The notes under the pieces were generated by a model, which searched no databases, had not been told where the DNA came from, and saw nothing but the letters and a program-made list of their open reading frames with translations. A stretch of 15,120 bases of DNA from Pseudomonadota bacterium (GTDB lineage Bacteria > Pseudomonadota > Gammaproteobacteria > Steroidobacterales > Steroidobacteraceae). Location of the stretch: the NCBI GenBank assembly GCA_023433515.1, contig JAEZCN010000140.1, positions 1 to 15,120 of the forward strand. The letters run 5' to 3'. Of the stretch, positions 13,238 through 15,120 are shown piece by piece. Positions within the stretch are counted from its first letter, which is position 1. The number at the start of each line of letters is the position of its first letter. Position numbers and translations under genes: made by a program.

Positions 13238-14287
13238 TCATCTGTAGATGGCAACTTCGTGTTGGCCTTGCGAAGTCCGCATCCCGCGGAACATCCCTTC
13301 GCTGTTGAACTCCATGACGATCTCGCCATGCGGGTCGATCGCGATCACGCCGCCGTTGCCGCCGAGCGCCTTCATGCGTCCGTTGAGCACGTTGTCCACG
13401 GCCTTCGCGAGCGGAATCTTCAGGTACTGGACCTGCGCGCAGATGTCGTGCGCGACCACCGTGCGGATGAAGTACTCGCCGTGCCCCGTCGCCGACACCG
13501 CGCAGCTTTCATTGTTGGCATAAGTGCCCGCGCCGATGATCGGCGAATCGCCGACCCGTCCCCAGCGTTTGCCGGTCATCCCGCCCGTCGACGTCGCCGC
13601 CGCGATGTTCCCGTCGAGATCGAGCGCCACCGCGCCCACGGTCCCGAATGCCTGCAGTTCGTTCTCGCGAGTTCGCGCCCCGCGCAGCATGCGTTCGAGC
13701 TGCTGCTGCCGGATGGGCGTGCGGAAGTACTCGTTCGGGACCATCTCGACGCCCTGCGACCTCGCGAATTCCTCAGCGCCCTCGCCGACGAGCATCACGT
13801 GCGGTGACTTGCCCATCACGAGCCGCGCGAGCTCGATCGGGTTCTTCACGTGCCTGAGGCCTGTCACCGCGCCCGCCGCCAGTGTCCTGCCGTCCATGAG
13901 CGAGGCATCGAGCTGCGCCTCGCCATTGCGATCCAGGACGGCGCCGCGTCCCGCATTGAACAGCGGGTTGTCCTCCAGGACACGCACCGCCGCAATCGTC
14001 GCATCGAGACTCGCGCCATTGCGCGCCAGCACGGCATACCCAGCGTCGAGCGCCTCTTCGAGACCGGCGCGATACGCCTTTTCCTGTGTCTCGCTCATGT
14101 CCTTGCGAGACAACGTTCCGGCGCCGCCGTGAATCGCGATCGCAAACATCTTTCCTCCGGAGCGCTGCGCACCTGTCTCAGCCGCGCGCCCAACGCAAGT
14201 GCAAGTGAGCGTTAACAGCACCGCAATGGAAACCGCGACCGTTTTCAGCCGCCGCAAACCACTCCGGAATGTTTGATTCGCCGCCAT
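13238..14287 (-). CDS. iaaA: Exported isoaspartyl peptidase / L-asparaginase (Ntn-hydrolase)
   Basis: A 349-residue plant-type asparaginase. Residues 1-36 are a signal peptide (RRLK, long hydrophobic stretch, cleavage near GRAAE), so it acts outside the cytoplasm. The mature enzyme starts with FAIAIHGGAGTLS. DNPLFNAGRGAVL and LDASLMDGRTLAAGAV follow (substrate region). The autocleavage site is FGTVGAVALD, with Thr216 becoming the N-terminal nucleophile, and STGGMTGKRWGRVGDSPIIGAGTYA binds the product (positions about 233-257). The family removes beta-aspartyl residues from peptides and hydrolyses asparagine. The ATG at 14287 has AGGAG eight bases upstream, which supports the long form with the signal; an internal ATG at residue 47 would give a cytosolic form. 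It is divergent from the pyruvate carboxylase gene with 61 bases between. Confidence 0.93.
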   Translation of the reverse strand: MAANQTFRSGLRRLKTVAVSIAVLLTLTCTCVGRAAETGAQRSGGKMFAIAIHGGAGTLSRKDMSETQEKAYRAGLEEALDAGYAVLARNGASLDATIAAVRVLEDNPLFNAGRGAVLDRNGEAQLDASLMDGRTLAAGAVTGLRHVKNPIELARLVMGKSPHVMLVGEGAEEFARSQGVEMVPNEYFRTPIRQQQLERMLRGARTRENELQAFGTVGAVALDLDGNIAAATSTGGMTGKRWGRVGDSPIIGAGTYANNESCAVSATGHGEYFIRTVVAHDICAQVQYLKIPLAKAVDNVLNGRMKALGGNGGVIAIDPHGEIVMEFNSEGMFRGMRTSQGQHEVAIYR

Positions 14288-14348
14288 TTTTCCGGCTCCT
14301 GCGGCTATGCTGTCGCCGTTTCCGGATCATATTTTAAAGAACGTACTC
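14288..14348. promoter_or_regulatory. Compact divergent promoter region, peptidase and pyruvate carboxylase
   Basis: Only 61 bases separate two divergent starts. The minus-strand AGGAG ribosome site for the peptidase lies at its left end. In the centre an AT patch (14326-14338) reads TATGAT on the minus strand, a five-of-six match to a -10 box, and TATTTT on the plus strand. No clear -35 is seen for either. A plus-strand start from this patch would give a very short leader. The two promoters probably overlap. Confidence 0.35.
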
Positions 14349-15120
14349 ATGCTGACCCGTATCCGCAGCCTGCTCGTCGCCAACCGCGGTGAGATCGCCA
14401 TCCGAGTGATGCGCGCCGCGAACGAGCTGGGCATTCGCACCATCGCCGTCTATTCGCAGGAAGATCGCTTCTCGTTGCATCGGACGAAAGCCGACGAGGC
14501 CTATCTCGTGGGCCGCGGCAAGGCGCCGGTCGATGCCTACCTCGACATCGAGGACATCCTGCGCGTCGCGGTGGAAGCGAAAGCGGACGCGATTCATCCC
14601 GGCTACGGATTCCTCTCGGAGAACCCCGAGTTCGTCGAGGCCTGCGATCGCGAGGGCGTGATCTTCATCGGCCCGACACCCGGGATCATGCGCGAGCTCG
14701 GCAACAAGGTTGCCGCGCGCAATCTCGCCACGCGCGCGAAAGTGCCCGTGATGCCGGCCACGCCGCCACTCCCCGCGGACATCGAGACCAGCAAGAAGCA
14801 GGCGGCGGAAGTCGGCTATCCAGTGATGCTCAAGGCGTCCTGGGGCGGCGGCGGCCGCGGCATGCGCATCATCGAGAACGATGCACAGCTCACGGAGCTG
14901 CTGCCCGTCGCGCGCCGCGAAGCGAAGGCCGGCTTCGGCAACGACGAGGTCTACTTGGAAAAGCTGGTGCGCAAGGCGCGGCACATCGAGGTACAGATCC
15001 TCGGCGACACGCACGGCAACCTCGTGCATCTCTACGAGCGCGACTGCACCGTGCAGCGGCGCAACCAGAAGGTCGTCGAGCGCGCGCCCGCGGCGTTCCT
15101 GACCGAGGCGCAGCGCAACG
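14349..15120 (+). CDS. pyc: Pyruvate carboxylase, N-terminal biotin carboxylase domain (3' end outside window)
   Basis: The frame is open from the ATG at 14349 to the window end, 257 residues. It starts MLTRIRSLLVANRGEIAIRV, the biotin carboxylase N-terminus. The segments SQEDRFSLHRTKADEAYLVG and PVDAYLDIEDIL are typical of pyruvate carboxylase rather than of acetyl-CoA or propionyl-CoA carboxylase subunits. HPGYGFLSEN (83-92) is the bicarbonate/ATP-region signature, and KASWGGGGRGM (162-172) the ATP-grasp glycine loop. The enzyme makes oxaloacetate from pyruvate, ATP and bicarbonate. Whether it is the single-chain form (about 1150 residues) or a two-subunit form cannot be seen here. The ribosome site is weak. 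Confidence 0.87.
   Translation, partial: MLTRIRSLLVANRGEIAIRVMRAANELGIRTIAVYSQEDRFSLHRTKADEAYLVGRGKAPVDAYLDIEDILRVAVEAKADAIHPGYGFLSENPEFVEACDREGVIFIGPTPGIMRELGNKVAARNLATRAKVPVMPATPPLPADIETSKKQAAEVGYPVMLKASWGGGGRGMRIIENDAQLTELLPVARREAKAGFGNDEVYLEKLVRKARHIEVQILGDTHGNLVHLYERDCTVQRRNQKVVERAPAAFLTEAQRN

Overview
This is high-GC bacterial chromosomal DNA with densely packed genes. The proteobacterial-type glutamate-cysteine ligase, the FadI-like thiolase, the homogentisate pathway pair and a CE15 esterase point to a gammaproteobacterium. A soil or aquatic lineage such as Steroidobacteraceae or a relative would fit, but that placement is inference from gene style, not from a marker gene. I see no prophage, integrase, transposase, tRNA, rRNA or CRISPR array, and no gene-free stretch above 300 bases (the longest, 6577-6794, is a divergent promoter region).

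Layout: (1) 1-857, plus strand: the C-terminal end of a GH95 alpha-L-fucosidase-type glycoside hydrolase, overlapped by one base by a YbaK-family Cys-tRNA(Pro) deacylase. (2) 868-4431, minus strand: fumarylacetoacetate hydrolase and homogentisate 1,2-dioxygenase, translationally coupled by a 4-base overlap and preceded by a 20-bp palindromic operator candidate; further upstream, a FadI-like thiolase. (3) 4561-6576, minus strand: a secreted CE15 glucuronoyl-esterase-like protein with a cadherin-like C-terminal domain, ending at a clear intrinsic terminator. (4) 6795-8579, plus strand: a DUF885 lipoprotein with a zinc-peptidase-like motif, convergent with a small secreted DUF2845 protein (8725-9066). 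(5) 9173-13140, plus strand: a secreted SRPBCC-type protein, gshA, a 66-residue protein I do not recognise, and a membrane diguanylate cyclase with an intact inhibitory site. (6) 13238-14287, minus strand: an exported isoaspartyl peptidase/asparaginase, divergent from the 5' part of a pyruvate carboxylase gene that runs off the window.

Functional links: homogentisate dioxygenase and fumarylacetoacetate hydrolase are the ring-opening and last steps of tyrosine/phenylalanine breakdown, yielding fumarate and acetoacetate. The thiolase could handle acetoacetyl-CoA or beta-oxidation products, and pyruvate carboxylase is anaplerotic. GH95 and CE15 both act on plant or algal polysaccharide decorations (fucose; glucuronoyl esters linking lignin to xylan). 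The remaining genes look like ordinary housekeeping and envelope functions.

The most unusual structure is not a gene. Three long, nearly perfect inverted repeats (3023-3128, 8579-8726, 13143-13237) fill intergenic spaces. Two run essentially from stop codon to stop codon between convergent genes. They share building blocks (GGTGCC core, A-tract, TGGGGA block) in different order and nesting, so they look like a modular palindromic repeat family, probably REP/BIME-like, rather than unrelated terminators.
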